A DNA stretch of 64,000 nucleotides, taken from NCBI RefSeq assembly GCF_001039355.2, contig NW_019775526.1, positions 166,912-230,911 on the forward strand. The letters run 5' to 3'. This stretch comes from Lingula anatina (Eukaryota; Brachiopoda; Lingulata; Lingulida; Lingulidae). The translations under genes and the position numbers were made by a program. The notes beneath the pieces are model-generated. The model had not been told where the DNA came from. It saw only the letters and a program-made list of their open reading frames with translations, and did no database searches. Below are positions 1 to 14,400 of the stretch, in pieces (within the stretch, counting starts at the first letter, position 1; each line of letters starts with the position of its first letter).

Positions 1-3000
1 TATTGCGTAATTTCTAAGAGAATTAATTCTTCACCCCATTATAGTACTATTAAATTATATTTATTTGTACTAAAGTTTACTAATGTAATACTTCACTTAT
101 TAACAACGTTATCTTATGGCTCTACACACGCTTTGGTAATTTCTGATTGCCCACTTCCTCAAGCTTGAGGCCAAGTTGAATGGCGGAGTACATGTATGTA
201 ATAATATCATGAAAAATATCTAATACGTGTACAGTCCATCTGTTGCAGCAGATTTGAAACATTATTGTGAAGGATCAGTGTTTTGTGTCCATTTAAGTTT
301 ATTTCCTAGCAGTAATTGACACCAGGGCCGTTTGCGTGAACAAAGTTTTTGAAATGAAATTTAGGTTAAATTCTATCCGATATACATTGTATGGACAAAC
401 GTTTATTTTACAGACCTGATAACACCTATATGTTGGGTTTTAAACAGCAGAAATGATGGGTAAAATGAAGGTTTTGCTCATTATAAGACCTTCCCGAAAG
501 TTGTACAAAAATTTCAGCAAAATTAAACAATGAAAAGATTATGTTACTTTTATATTTTTAGATGTGATGTCATCTGTTATGTGTTCACTGTGCTATTGTG
601 CCATGTGGTATAGATCCCAGGGTAGCAACGATAATGAAGACTTTGATATGTACAGTGCAGATTAGTTTGTTAAAACTGCATGCACATTGGCAGAAGATAA
701 AGCCATGGTACTGTGTGTCGTTTAACAAGGGTTAAAATATAGAAAATCATATCATCAGCAAAAGAATAGCTGTGAACGTAGTTGTAAAAGCTGTAAAATT
801 ATGCAATAACTAAAAACTAGACTAAAAACTTACTTAAATCTGACCTTCAACCCAAGACCTCCAAAATACTTCCATTAAACAAGCTCTCTAAATCCTAAAT
901 CTCAAGTTAGTTTGTTTTAGCTTATATAATTATCTCTCCCAATTGCACAAGATGAAGGTGGCTATTAAATGCCTTGTCATTATTTGCTGCAAGTTAGTCA
1001 TATATCCTTGGTACATAGACAGTGTCCACTGGACGCCAGTGTTAAGAGCTTCAGTGAAGTGATTTCATAAAGGGATGAACACCTAAACAGAAAGGAATGC
1101 AATGTGTCAAATTATTAGGAAAGAATCACAGATTGATAAAGATGATAAGGTGCACCCATATTAGTCAAGGAGACTGGTTAAATGAGGCTAGATTTAAATT
1201 CAATGCTGATGCTTTATTACAATATATATGCGAGGCATTGTGGCTGACAGAGCTCTGGCCATTTTCTTAATTTGGCAAGCAGTTTTTATATTTTGGTAAT
1301 GTAGATGAATGCTCTAAGATGCAAAGATTATTTTCATGAAATTTAATTTTTTTTCCAATAAAAGTTACAGCATATAAGATATTGAAAAACTCATGTTTGC
1401 ATATTTTGAACTTAAAAAATTATGTCCTTATATAAAAAAATAATATGACAATGTAATTATTAGGAATCCTGGGATCTTCATTTTTTGAAAGATTGTTTTT
1501 TGTTTGTCTTTAATATGTTATCTAGAACAAACAATTCAGTTACCAGTAAGATTTTTAATTTGTTGCAATGACAAAATTGTCAAACAGTATTAGTTTATCA
1601 CAAATGACACCTTTACCAACACAGCAAAGTGGACCAAACTATTTTTCTGCTTGACCCCTAATGTATTCATGCATGTGTGTATGTAGTGAAGTAGATGGAT
1701 ACTGGGCAGCTTGGCAAAAAAGCCTGATGATTCATTTATCTTACCTTTATGGTATGAATACAGGCAGTTTGCTATTGGATGTTTGCAATAGGTGTGTTAT
1801 ATTCGAAAGCAGAAATACTTCAGTCGGTTGACCCATGTGTGTGTTCTATATTTAAAGAGTTGAACCCAGTGTACTGCACTTGGTGTTAAAAGAGGGATAA
1901 TTAAGTTTTCTAGGGGAATAATACTCGCACTGATGTCTTCAGGTAAATTTACAAATGAGATATATAAATTAGTTCTTTCATGCTTTATTATAAAGCTATA
2001 ATTACATTTATACAGAATATTTTACCAGAGCCATCTGTAAATTTTATGTGAATTTTGAATTCAAATTTTATATATCCCCAAATATGCGTTAAAACACTTT
2101 GTGCAATTTTTTGTATCATTACTCTTTTACACAAATTTATTTTTATTTATTTTGTTTTATTATTATTTTTTTATTAGCCTCACAAATTTGATGTATTTTC
2201 AAATTGTTATCAGAAAAAAAAAGAAAATCGAGATAATTCCATACCAGCATGATGCTGCTCCCATTTGGATGAGGCAGATTAAAATGTTTATTATTATTAT
2301 TATCATCATTTTACGTAACGTTGATAATGATGTAATGTTATGTGATAAGTCTAAAATCATGATAATGCCAAAATGTTTTGATTATAAATATGGATTGTTA
2401 ACAGAAACATACTGTGCTTAATTTTGAATTGTTTTAGATGAAAGGAGTTAAAATTGTATATTATACAACGGTGCTTTCTGTAAATATCATAACAAAAGAA
2501 TATATTTTAAACACAAATGTTGCTTTTCCTTTTCAAAATTGACATTTCCATAGATTTAAGCAGATTGTTCAAGGCAAGAGAAAGCCCAGGAAATATGCAG
2601 CAGCTTAGTTTCATTAAATTTTGCTTAGCCTCTGGGAAATCAATAGCCCGTTTTCATGGAATTCCCTTTGAGGATTCATATTTTGACAGCTATTTGTCAG
2701 CATCAAACCTTTGATAAATAGTGACAGTTTACAATAACTGTTGCCTTTTTAAGAAATCACACATTTTTTTTCTGACATCTTCTGATTATACCATTTGATC
2801 ATGTTGCAGATATGACAAAGACTACTTCTCAAAGACTAATTTACTCCATGGTGCTTCATAGAATTGTCATATACTTCAGATACCTCATTAAAAATTTTCT
2901 GAACCCATCAATAGGTTCCAGTGGAACGATTCTGTAACAGTGTTACCACCATCACAAAAATGGTTCCAAATTTGCTGTTATGTTATTATTTTCTGCCTTT

Positions 3001-5840
3001 AGTCTTAAGTGTTTAATTTGTCTTTACCCCTAATGATGCATTTCTTGTTTAAGTCAAGTTTGGTCAAGTATTATAATTCAGCAGTTGGGTCACAGTGCTG
3101 AAATTTCCTCAGATTTGGAGGAGCACTCAGCAAAAGAACAGTGTCTCAGTTACCCATGGGTCAAGAGGAACATTTTCTACATAACTTACTACACTTGTGA
3201 TGAAGATAATGCTTTTTTCATATGTCATAACCAATTGAAATAATATTGTTTTACCCCATGAATGTAGCATATTTGATATGTTCTGTATATCAATAATTTG
3301 CCAAGAATGTTAAATAAATTATAGACATGAGGTTTCCTGGATGACTCATCTTCGCAGTTAGTGTGTATATACCAGTGTCAGCACTGGTAAAGTTAATGTC
3401 AGTTGGTTGCATAAAGCTTGGTTTTTTTTTCTCCTTGCAACAGGGAAGGGCCTTTTTTAGGAGAAGAGACCAGTATTTGTATTTAATTTATGTGGGTGTA
3501 TTGTAATAAAATGTCAAATTCGAACGAATGTTACTTACATGTGCAAATGGTTTTAAAATGCAATTGTGAATTAAAGCAGTTGCAACTGATGTCTGAGTTA
3601 CAGCATTTTAGCAGTGGTTTTGCACAAATCGGTGCCACAGTTTTTCAATGGCATTTTGACTTAAAGTTAAATGAAAACAAAATGGCCAAAGTGATGGTTA
3701 GATATATCTGTCTTTTTTCTTATGTTATTTGATATATTTGTTTCTTTTTTTGGTCATTATTTTTGCATTTTTATACTGATGTGCATTAGAAAATTTATAC
3801 AAATTTGAGTTTTTAAGTTTTGCAAATTTAGACCCTTCTATTCTAAAAGAATGAAAAATAAAGAAGGGAAATCGGTGTGTATTTTGGAATGAATGGAATT
3901 AAGAATAAAGCAAACCAACTACACATGCAAACTCTCCCCATTTGTCTATTTACAATCTGTGCACTTTGTTAGACCTTAGGTTAACCAAAAGGTAAACTCA
4001 ACTCTGTCCTTCTTTTGAAGTGTTGTTAACTAACTGCTTGCTGAAAGGGTTATGCTAGTAATTGATGGAATTTGTTGAAAAAAGTGTATCCCCAGCTTTA
4101 AATTGTCCTGTGACACAAGCACAAGATTCTCCCATTTTGTAACTAATCTAATGAAAATTCATTGTTATAATAATAATTATTATTATTACCAATATTTACT
4201 AATTAGCATTTATTTTTTGGTTGAATATAGTGGCAGTGATCCCAGAAGCCAAGTCTCCCATGATGTTTTGAGGAAAAGGAAACACATCCACCTATTCCAG
4301 TGATGAACTAGGTTTCACAACTTCTTGTAAAGACACAGGTTGTTCAAGTCAGCAACAGAAATAGCCCAGTGCCATAGAAAGACACCGAGAGAAATAACAG
4401 CCACCTTCAACCTTACTGAAACGAATGAAATGACACAAGATGGGGCATGCCACCTACCACAATGGGGACTGGAAGAGTGAGGGATTAGACTGGGTTTTGA
4501 ATAGTAAGTTTGGGTTACGACTGCTGTCATTCTGTGTTATCTTGGTTTTTTTAATACTAAGTAAATGAGTAAATAAGCCTACCTTAAGCAAATGTCTGAA
4601 TCACTGGTTGTTCAGTGTGGTATTTGTAGTTTACTCTGAAAAACATTTACCAAAGGTTTATAATAATTGCCATTTTATTTAAAAAGTGACAAAGTATACT
4701 TGTGCCTGCCATAGCAGATCTGTGTGTATAGTGGTTTTATGCTTATTTTTTTTTTAGATTTTTTTTTTGTCAAAAAAGTACGCATATTTTGCTTGGTGAT
4801 GGTATTCTTGTTTTACTGTTATACCCAATGACATATCATGTTGGCTTCAATATCTGTTATCTTTTAATGCAGAAGTAAAAGTGCTCAGTTTCAGCTCACT
4901 CCATCACTCTCTTAAATTAGTCNTGAAAAACATTTACCAAAGGTTTATAATAATTGCCATTTTATTTAAAAAGTGACAAAGTATACTTGTGCCTGCCATA
5001 GCAGATCTGTGTGTATAGTGGTTTTATGCTTTTTTTTTTTTTTTTAGATTTTTTTTTTGTCAAAAAAGTACGCATATTTTGCTTGGTGATGGTATTCTTG
5101 TTTTACTGTTATACCCAATGACATATCATGTTGGCTTCAATATCTGTTATCTTTTAATGCAGAAGTAAAAGTGCTCAGTTTCAGCTCACTCCATCACTCT
5201 CTTAAATTAGTCGCTGGTACTAACTTTCATTTCTTATACTCCATGTGATCATTAAACTTGGATCAATACCTTTAATGATTGCACACCTAGACCTTACATG
5301 TATTGACTAAGTAAAACCATTATTGATTTAAACACAAAATTATCTCTCCTCTCCTTTACTGATATTAATGTGTCGTTTACGTGCATGTTGAAAACTGCGC
5401 TTGGCTAGAAATTGTCCCTAGGGCTGTGGTTCACCCACCTCCCAAGTCTGTGTAGTATATCATTCAAAAGTTGTGAATTACTGTTGTATTGCATTGTGTA
5501 TTTTCTTTTCACTTGACAATATGTATCTGTAAATGTACAGTTTATTTTACAAAAAGTAAGTATTAGAACCAAAATTTATAGCTGTCAGCAATTGACATGA
5601 ACAGTGTTGGAATGCCTATGACAGTTTTATTTTTGCATTTTGATACATAAGTATGAATTTAATGAATAACATGTATTTCTTGAACCACTTACAGTGATAC
5701 TGGAAATTACAGACAAGCTAATTTATCACTGTAAGAGGGGAAGGAAGAATAAAATTCTGCCAAACACTTGAATTTTTTCAAATTTGATATATATATTTTG
5801 TAAGGAAATAATAGCAGCCTTCTGTTCTTTCATCTTCCAG
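1..5840. other. Upstream non-coding region of the phosphatase gene
   Basis: No convincing exon was found here on either strand; the open frames are short, AT-rich and lack recognisable protein motifs. The ATG exon of the phosphatase is preceded by a good splice acceptor (ends at 5840), so one or more untranslated first exons and the promoter probably lie in this stretch or further upstream, but none could be placed. It also contains the duplicated segment around the N at 4923. Confidence 0.5.
4637..5212. repeat. Direct duplication flanking a single N (probable assembly artefact)
   Basis: The segments 4637-4922 and 4924-5212 are nearly identical, differing mainly in the length of a T run near 4750 and 5035. 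They are separated by exactly one N at 4923. Such an overlap at a gap usually reflects unmerged contig ends or two haplotypes rather than a real tandem duplication. Confidence 0.8.
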
Positions 5841-5874
5841 GCTGATAGAAAGAGAGAGAAACCACTACATAATA

Positions 5875-8800
5875 ATGAGTGTCCCACAGAAAAAACACAT
5901 ATGGGAGATGGCTACAGTACAGGAACTGGTGCAGCTTATACACAGTGACATGGAAAAGGTAAGGAGTACCAGAATTTGGGTTTCCTCACAGTTTTACTCA
6001 TTCAGATTGAACTGTACATGGCCGAAGCCTAGGACAATAGATAATAGAGGATCAGTTGGAAAGAATGTCTTCATTTACACTAGTCAAATTGTAAAAAAAG
6101 ATTTGCTTGACAATTTTAACATCAAATATTCTTGTCATTGGTTCAGGCCTGTGAAAAACCTCCAAACTGTCTTTACAAATCTGTAAAATTTTTAGGGCAG
6201 TGAAAAATGTGATTAGCTTTGTATAAATTTGCAACTCTCATTTTTCTATGCAAGTTTACATAGACAGCCTGATATTATAGTAGAAATGTTTTAGAGAGTG
6301 TAAATTTTTGGGGTATGAACCATTGTTTAGTTTTCACATAACACAGTTGTCATAATCACTAACTGAGACACATTCTCCACTATTATCTACAAGCATAAGT
6401 GGAATAGAAATAGAAAGATGAAAAAAGGTATATATGCAGTAAAAATGACATTGTTTCCTACTGGCCAAAACAGAGATGGCAGTGCAGGATCAGTAATATA
6501 AAAAGACTTGCCACGCAGTTTGATCAATTTTAGGAATCTCTTTTTAATCAAGGGCAGAGGGGATTATATCACAGAAACTAAAGCCACATTCGGAATATGA
6601 ACAAATAACTGGGCAAAAAGTAAATCGAAAACAAGGTACTGTCTAAGCAAGGGACTAAATATTCCTACAAGAAGACTGGATCTGAAAAATTTGGGGAATC
6701 CTGGCTTTGAATACCTTGTTCATTCAAAATGTATGTTGTTCTTCGATTTACCATATGAGCTGAGAGTTAAGCAGGATTTGACATATCCCAGTTTGAATGG
6801 TTTTTTGTCAGTACGTAGTTTTCGGATTCACCAGACATTTAAAAAATTACCTGTCATTTCTAGAATATTACTAGACATTTCATGTAATGTTGTTAAAGAA
6901 AACTTAGGGAAAGTATTAGGGAAAACAGATCTTATGGATTTCCTATGAGTTGGCCTGGCAATTCTGAAGACCAGGTTTTCATAGATACTATAACAACGTC
7001 ACTTTTAGGTTTTTCCAGAAGGCCAGTTCTTTATTCTCTATTGAACTACCTTTATTTGCATTGGTGGAAGACTCCAGAAAAAGTGATAAGTAACCAAATA
7101 AACAGAGCATCTGTAGATGCTTGCACTCTTTGTAAAACAAACAGTCCCAATTGGAAAACCTGTAACTAAAACCAATTCAATATTGATGTTATAGTGCAGT
7201 TATTTATGAACATACTATACATTTACGCAGGGCTTTTCTCCCTTTCGGGGGCACTATTCTATAAGCGGAAGAATAAAAAAGCACTCAATCATTATTTCAT
7301 TATGATTTATGGTTTAGAATTGCCCCAATAATATTACAGAATGCCCTACAGTAATCAATACAAATGAAGTATCAGGGAAAATGATGATCATCGTTGGTAT
7401 CTTGGTAGGGTGGGTGAGTAATTAATGGAAGAACTATCCATGGCAGCCATATATCACAAGGGTCATTATCTGACCATTGTGGTAGGAAAGAATAGAACAG
7501 CTATTGACCAGTAATTGTAGAAATAGTTCTAGATACTGTGTTTTGATCCCAGAGTGAAAAGATTGGACAGATAGTGGCATCTTTCTGTTATTGTTGCCCT
7601 TCATTTAACAAAATGTTTTTCCGTGCTTAGTCTTTTTGTTTGTTTATTTGTCTCATTTGGTGAATTGGTGTTGATGAGTTTTTTTGTAAATGGAAAAATC
7701 ACTTTTTGCAGGGAAATGTTACCAGCTTTAAGCCTTTCTGTTCGAAATAGTATGACTTGAACTTTTTACTTTAATATCTTCTGCATTTATCACAAGTGAA
7801 CTTGCTAAGACTCATTCAGAAATATTGGGATCACACTGTCCAATCCGTGCACAGTAGAAACAACCCCAGGAAAGCCCAGTTAATAAGCTGAAGTGATGCA
7901 TCCCGCTAGCAACAGGTTCAAGAAGGTTATAATTAGCGTCTACAGGTAGACATTAAATGCGTGGAATGGAGGAGATGCATGCTGAAATATTCTTGGAATT
8001 GCTGAGAAAAAAAGCTTATTTGCCAGGAAACCAGCAGATTTGGTAGGTGATGGAGCGGATAATCTGATGTTTTTGTAACCCTGTGCAATCATATAGATAA
8101 CACCGATGGATAGGAAAAAAATCTTCAATCCTCAGCAGGCCTCTGGCGCAATAATCTCCCTTTCCTGTTGACCGTAGCATCAGTTACAGTGGGAGATTCC
8201 AATAGAGAACTCTTCACCTCAGAAACCACCAACTGCCAGAAAGAAACCGCATATTACATCACTCCCAGCAAGTCTGTAAGCAGAGATAACTATCACCACA
8301 CACAGGGGCTAATTGTACTTGGGATACTGTGCTAATTGACATTGAAGTGAAATTTGCCAATCATATTGGATTAAGTCTAGTGGAAAAATGCTTTCAACAT
8401 TGAATTGTGGGTTTAACAAAGCGTGCTCCCTCTCAGAATTTGAAATCAATTCTTAGAGACAGTGTGATTGTTGCTGAGGATGTGAAGTATGGATGCCGTA
8501 GACAAACACTTGATACGTGAGAAGGGGGAGTGTGTAGCATAGCAAACACTCAGGATAGAAATAGAATGCCTGGGAAGAAAGAAGAAACATTGATGCACAG
8601 AGAGCAAGAGAAAGAAAGTGCAGCCCTATAAGGTTGAGAATACTTGAATCCAGGGGAAAAATCTATGCAACTAAATGTCCTTGTTTTGAACCGAGTGACC
8701 TCTGCACACAATTAAGTTTGCCATTCAATTGCACAGCTGTAGTGACCAAATTAAGTGACCATTGAAAAAGGAGAAAAAATTATCTAGTGTCATATCCTTT

Positions 8801-11371
8801 CAATTTTGTTTCTTTCAGCTCCTGATCATTGATAGCCGCTCGTTCCTGGAGTACAATACTTGTAACATAATCAATGCAGTGAATGTCTGCTGCTCCAAGT
8901 TGGTGAAGAGAAGACTACAGCAAGATAAGGTCAGTAACGATTACATTATTGACATAGATGTGAAGCCTTCCACACACATCAACTGGGGTTGATGTCACGA
9001 AAATGATGGAGACCTGTCAAATTTGTACTCTCCACCTTTGAAAATGTTGCATTTTCTTTGCCTAAATATCCTGCATAGCTATTTATCTTTCGCAATTCAG
9101 CCCTTAAAACAGTAAAGCCCTTCAATAATAGTTTCTGATCTTGATATTTCCATCTGACATATAGAGGCATACGTGGCACTCTAAGTGACTCCCCATACCA
9201 ATTGCTTGTCTTTATCGATAAGAAGAAAAATTAGACAATGCAATATTAAAAGGATGAAGATAGGTCTGGATTTTGCAATAGGAAGCAGTTGTGTCTGTTT
9301 GGCCTCTCACTATCTTGAGTGAGGAGCAACTACAATTTGGTGTGCTGCTCGCTCTTGTTTCAAGTAACTTATCTTTCCCATTGCTGTTGTGAAGATCAAC
9401 AAGGACCCTCCTTCATTGTGAGTGGTGTTGACAACTACCTCGTACAGTGAGTCAGTGCTACAGCAATGTCAAAGCAGTCGTAAAACCTCTGCTTCATAAT
9501 CATTCTTACAAATATAAACACAACACGTCATACCTGCCCACTGAGAGAGTGTAGCAAGGTGTTAGTGTGAAGAAATTGGTTTTTTCATCGTCTCTAGCGT
9601 AATGATGGTAGAAAAATTGATATGTGGAACATGTGATTAAAGAATATGTGATTAAGGTAGTTTGATGAAGGGTTGAAACATCACACTTCATAGTTAAAAA
9701 AAACTGTCAAGAAACCTTTTTTTACTGAGGTGTTGTTAGATTAATTTTTTTACTTTGTTAAGAGAAAAGAGAAAGGAGTTGTTACAGAGAAAACCTACGA
9801 ATGTTGATAAAATTATTTCTGTTGTTTAAATTCCCAGGATTCCCTGTTCTCAGGATGGTTGGTTCCAAAAGTTGTACTGAACATTTAAGAAGTTGCACTC
9901 TGTTTATCTTGAATGATTTGCTATCTGCCTTTAATGTGATTTTGGCGCATGAATTGCTGTTGTTCATTCATTTCATACTAAAATCTACAGATTGTGTATC
10001 TGACATTTTCAGTCTGTATTACATTGTCAGCTGGTTTGACTTTTCTATCACACTCCCTTGAAAGATTCAGAAATGACATTTGACTTTGTAAAGGATTCCA
10101 TGTCAGTTTCTTAGAACTCCTTGCATGATAATTGTGCCTTTCTCAATTAAATGACATCTTGTTAGCTTCAAGGTGTGTTTTGTGGTAAGTTACCAAAGGC
10201 GCATCTACCATCAGGCCATCTTGTTATAAAACATGGTGTGTTCTCCAGGCTTTAGCTGAAATTACAAGCATCTTGCACATGTTAATGCATTTTTTTTTTT
10301 GTTGCTCTTCAAGCATATCTGTTTAAAAGGCAGATCGTGTATCTGACTTGGGATAGAGTTATTTCCTACATCATAAATGGAAATGTTTATTAGTGGTTTT
10401 GATTATCAGAAGAGATAATCCCATCATCCCTTGATATTTTTTTGAGATGAAATGAAAGATAGAATGTGTTCTGAAAAATTCAAATCATTCAGTAACATGA
10501 TGTTAAAGGAAATGATATTCAACAGCTTAAAACTTAAACCGGAGTTAAAAATGTAAGTGATGAGATATAACTTGCATTTTTTTCACCTGAAGCAGCAAAA
10601 CCCGTGTATAGAATATAAGTATGAATGAGATTAATCAAATTAGATTAAGAGATGTAGGGATGCACTTCTAGATACCGGATACATAAATTCTAATTAGTCT
10701 CTGAGGGGCAGTGCGAAGTGAGTCACTGGTGAAAAATGAACTGGAGGGCAGGTGGACTGTCCACCTGGCTCCAACCCTGCTGGTCAGCTCAGCTGCAGGA
10801 CACCTGGAAAACCAATTCTGTAGGTGGCCCCAGGCACTAATTCCATGATTTAGATAAGATATAGATACAGCAGATTCCTAGAAGCCTGGATAGAGGGAGC
10901 TTTTTGAAGTAGTAGCACTTCGGCCTAGACTGATTTCAGGGTTTTTGAGTCATTTTGTTTTTTGATTTCACTTAGAAGGGTGCATGTGCCCTGAGGGGAA
11001 AAGTTAGCCACATAAGATTTAACATGATGAATCATAAAAATATGCCTAAAAAGAGATTTTTAAAAGTGATATTTGACTTCTTGAAAATTCATGCATAAGT
11101 TTTAGAGTGATTGGGTTCTACTTGACTCATGACATAGGAATTGACCTGAGAGTGATTGTGTGTGCCTGACCCCTCTTGTCATGTCATTTAACCGCATGAT
11201 ACCCAGAAACCTAGTACCATGGCAGCAATTCACAGCATCCCAGCCATCCATCAACATACAACTGCCCTGTCACACACAGCACTTCATTGGAGTGTCCCAA
11301 TTCATTTACCCCTTCATTAGTCACACCCTCTTCTGGTCAGACATGTGGTGAAAAGAATGGAGTATAGCATC

Positions 11372-11417
<46 letters not shown>

Positions 11418-14400
11418 ACGCATGTCACTATCAAACTTATCCTTGGTTCTACATGTGCTTGTGTTTCTTTTCTTATGTGTGTGGTTGTGTTTGTTGGATA
11501 GATGAGGTTTACTGCAATTCTTTATACTTTGATTTTTGAATTTCTTTTTGCTCTGTTACTCTCTGTGTGTGTCTTGACCATTCACGTGGATGTGTGTACT
11601 CATGCTTGCGTGTGCACTTCCCCGTACACTGATTGTGTCCTTATTGCTTTTGCTGTTTGTGTGTTGGCCCTGCAGAAGAATGTGTGCGGCAGATCTCCCC
11701 TGCTGCTTTCTGTATGTCTATTTGTGTGAGTAATGTTTTGACTTGCCTGACCACAAGCCACTTAAATAACATGATATTCCTCTAGTGCACTCACACACAA
11801 CCACCAGCAAACGCCACAGATATGATACCTAGTGTACTCAGAGAAATGAAAACAAAAGATTCCGTATCCACACATGTTGCAATGTTATTTGAAAGATGTG
11901 CAGTCTCTCTCGCTGCATGCTTATTATTACAGTAATGTTTCATTATCTGCCTTCTTTACATCAAGAGGGCTTGCTTCCAGGAAATGTGTTCTTTGATAGT
12001 TTGAGATATCGATATTGCAAACACTGTGTATGTTTTTGGAACAAAACGGACTTCCATTAGAGGAGTAACTAAAGAACATTTGTTTTGTTGAAAAGAAACT
12101 CCTTGTATTACTTTCAGTTGTGCAGGGATGTTTTTCTTAGTTTACATCAATAATTCAATGACATTGCCGATTGTGTGTGCACAGACATAACCAGGGCCTC
12201 GCAGAAAGCGCAAAAAGATTGCGTGTGAACTAAAACAAGCATGTCTTGAGGTGAACCCCGATAGTTGCACTCTGGAACACAAAACCAACTGAAACAGAAA
12301 AAGTGTTTGCCTACACTTTCGATCACCCAGGAATAATGTTTGCCATAGTTTTGTTACTTATCCTAGTGTTGCAATTATCCCAATGACCTGCTGGTGTGCT
12401 GGCGTCTCCCTGTCTTTTTAGTCCACACCCCGAAGGCACTCACTCACTGGGGGTAGATATACACACACACACACACACTGGTGAAGCGAAAATTTTCCAG
12501 GATAACGGTGACATTTCCCTTTTCATGTTGTGTCTATATAGCTCTGTATGTGTGTGACTCATCTATCATTTAGGCAAGTATATTGCGAAGGAAACAAAAC
12601 CTGTTGTGGTAATTGTGGGAAATTCATTGGTGGTAAAGAAAATTAAAGTTTGATGCTGGAAAGGTTTACTTTTTTACCTCTTTGTTGTCTGTGGACAAGG
12701 GTGTCTGGCTGGACAGTCGCCTTTTGTGTGCAGTGTTCATTTCCCAAAATTTTTGATTAGGTTTTGAATTGCTTGGTAAAAATGATTGGGCCAAAAATAA
12801 AATATAATGGATAAATAGATAAATATAAAGAAGAAAGAAATGTAAGAAATGTTCACAATGTGGTACAAAGAAAAAATAATGACATACAATAAAAGTTGCA
12901 CAAAAAATTAAAAAAAAAAAGAAAAGAAAAAAGGGAAATATTTAAAATATTAGGAAATGAAAAAAAATTAGATAAAAGTTTTTAGAAGTTTTGTAAGGAT
13001 GCATTATTTTCAAGTTTGTTTAATTATATAATTTTAAAATTTCACTGCATGATGTAATTATGCATGGAAATGAGGTGAAAGAATTTGCAATGAAATTATG
13101 TTTTTCAATTCATTGAAAGGTAACTGTATAGCTGAACTGCATTGCAATTAATTAGGTTTTATATGCATTGTGACTAATCAAGTGTAACTTATGCAACCGA
13201 TCTGCTTTCACAAGCCCTTATTGTCCTAGGTGTGAATTGCAGGGGTCTTATTCGTGAGCTTGTTCTATAGAAAACAACCTCGGCGTCAACAGTATTGATT
13301 AACCTACCTACGGCAAACATGTTGCTTTCTAGAAAATAGTTTGTTTTTTCCTCCCCTTGATTGAAGCCGCACATTTAGTTGGGTTTTTGTCACAGACAGG
13401 TGCCCCTACATGGCCTGCCTCGCAACTAGAGTGTAAATCACTTCAAAATAATATCATCATCTGGTGGGTAATCTTAATAATAATTGTTGCAGGGGATGAT
13501 TAATATTCATCAGCATTGGTGAGTCATCCTTTCAAGCTACCTTGTTATTTGCTTTCCATGCAGGTCACTGTGCGAGAGCTGCTGTCACAAGCATGTGAGT
13601 TCGACTTGGACCAAGACTACCAGATTATAGTGTACGACCAGTGCACGGAGAACCCAGAGACCCTCACCGAGGACTGCTTTCTGGTGGTGCTGCTCAAGAA
13701 ATTGTCCGCTGCATTTAACAGCGTAAAAATGTTGAAAGGTAAGTGGGACTGTTTTTATCTCTCTGACGCAGAACTTAGCTGCTTAGATGTACGTATAATA
13801 AGACGTTGTATGCAATCTGTAATTTTCTTATCTGGTTGATAAGGTGACGAAAAGAGATTTGAACAATAATGAAGCACTTTGCAGTCTGTTCTCAGGTGCT
13901 TAATTGAAACATAAGTTTAGTTTCTAATAATTATTATGCAGTAATGGAAGGGAAGATTTTCTCATTTTGATGCAGCAACAGATTTTTTATGATAAAAGGA
14001 AATGTAATGATATTTCTGTTATCTGCAATTTTACATTATAATGGATATTTTTGATATTCAAATGGAACCACTGAAACACTGTATATTTAAAAAAAATTTG
14101 CTATCTGGGAAAATTAATTGTAGCATTTTTTCTTTGCACATTTATATCATGAGCGCAATGAAAACCTCTGCAGCACATACTGAATATGAGATTAAATCCT
14201 TTATTATGGTCATAATGATAATAGAGATGAAAGGATTTAAGCAATTTTGCCACCATATGCCTGTCTCATTATATATTGACTCATCCTTGCCCAACTTTGA
14301 AACTGACCTCAGTCAAAAGCAATTTATGGGAAATTGTTACCAGTTTCAGGGGCTTGGCTGTTGTTTATCCTGGTTGTTGAATTTTACTGTATTTTTTGTA

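Larger units (their letters stand above)
5959..13563 (+). other. Introns 1 and 2 of the phosphatase gene
   Basis: Apart from exon 2 (8819-8929) this stretch is intronic. It is AT-rich, with a GT microsatellite near 11.4 kb and an AC run near 12.47 kb. A locally GC-richer patch around 10690-10830 contains a near-perfect palindrome at 10749-10767. No other coding or RNA gene was recognised. Confidence 0.6.

Noticed and set aside
6691-6948. Open frame of 85 codons in phosphatase intron 1
   Set aside because: No recognisable motif and no plausible splice continuity with the phosphatase exons; could be an old repeat remnant, but nothing supports it.
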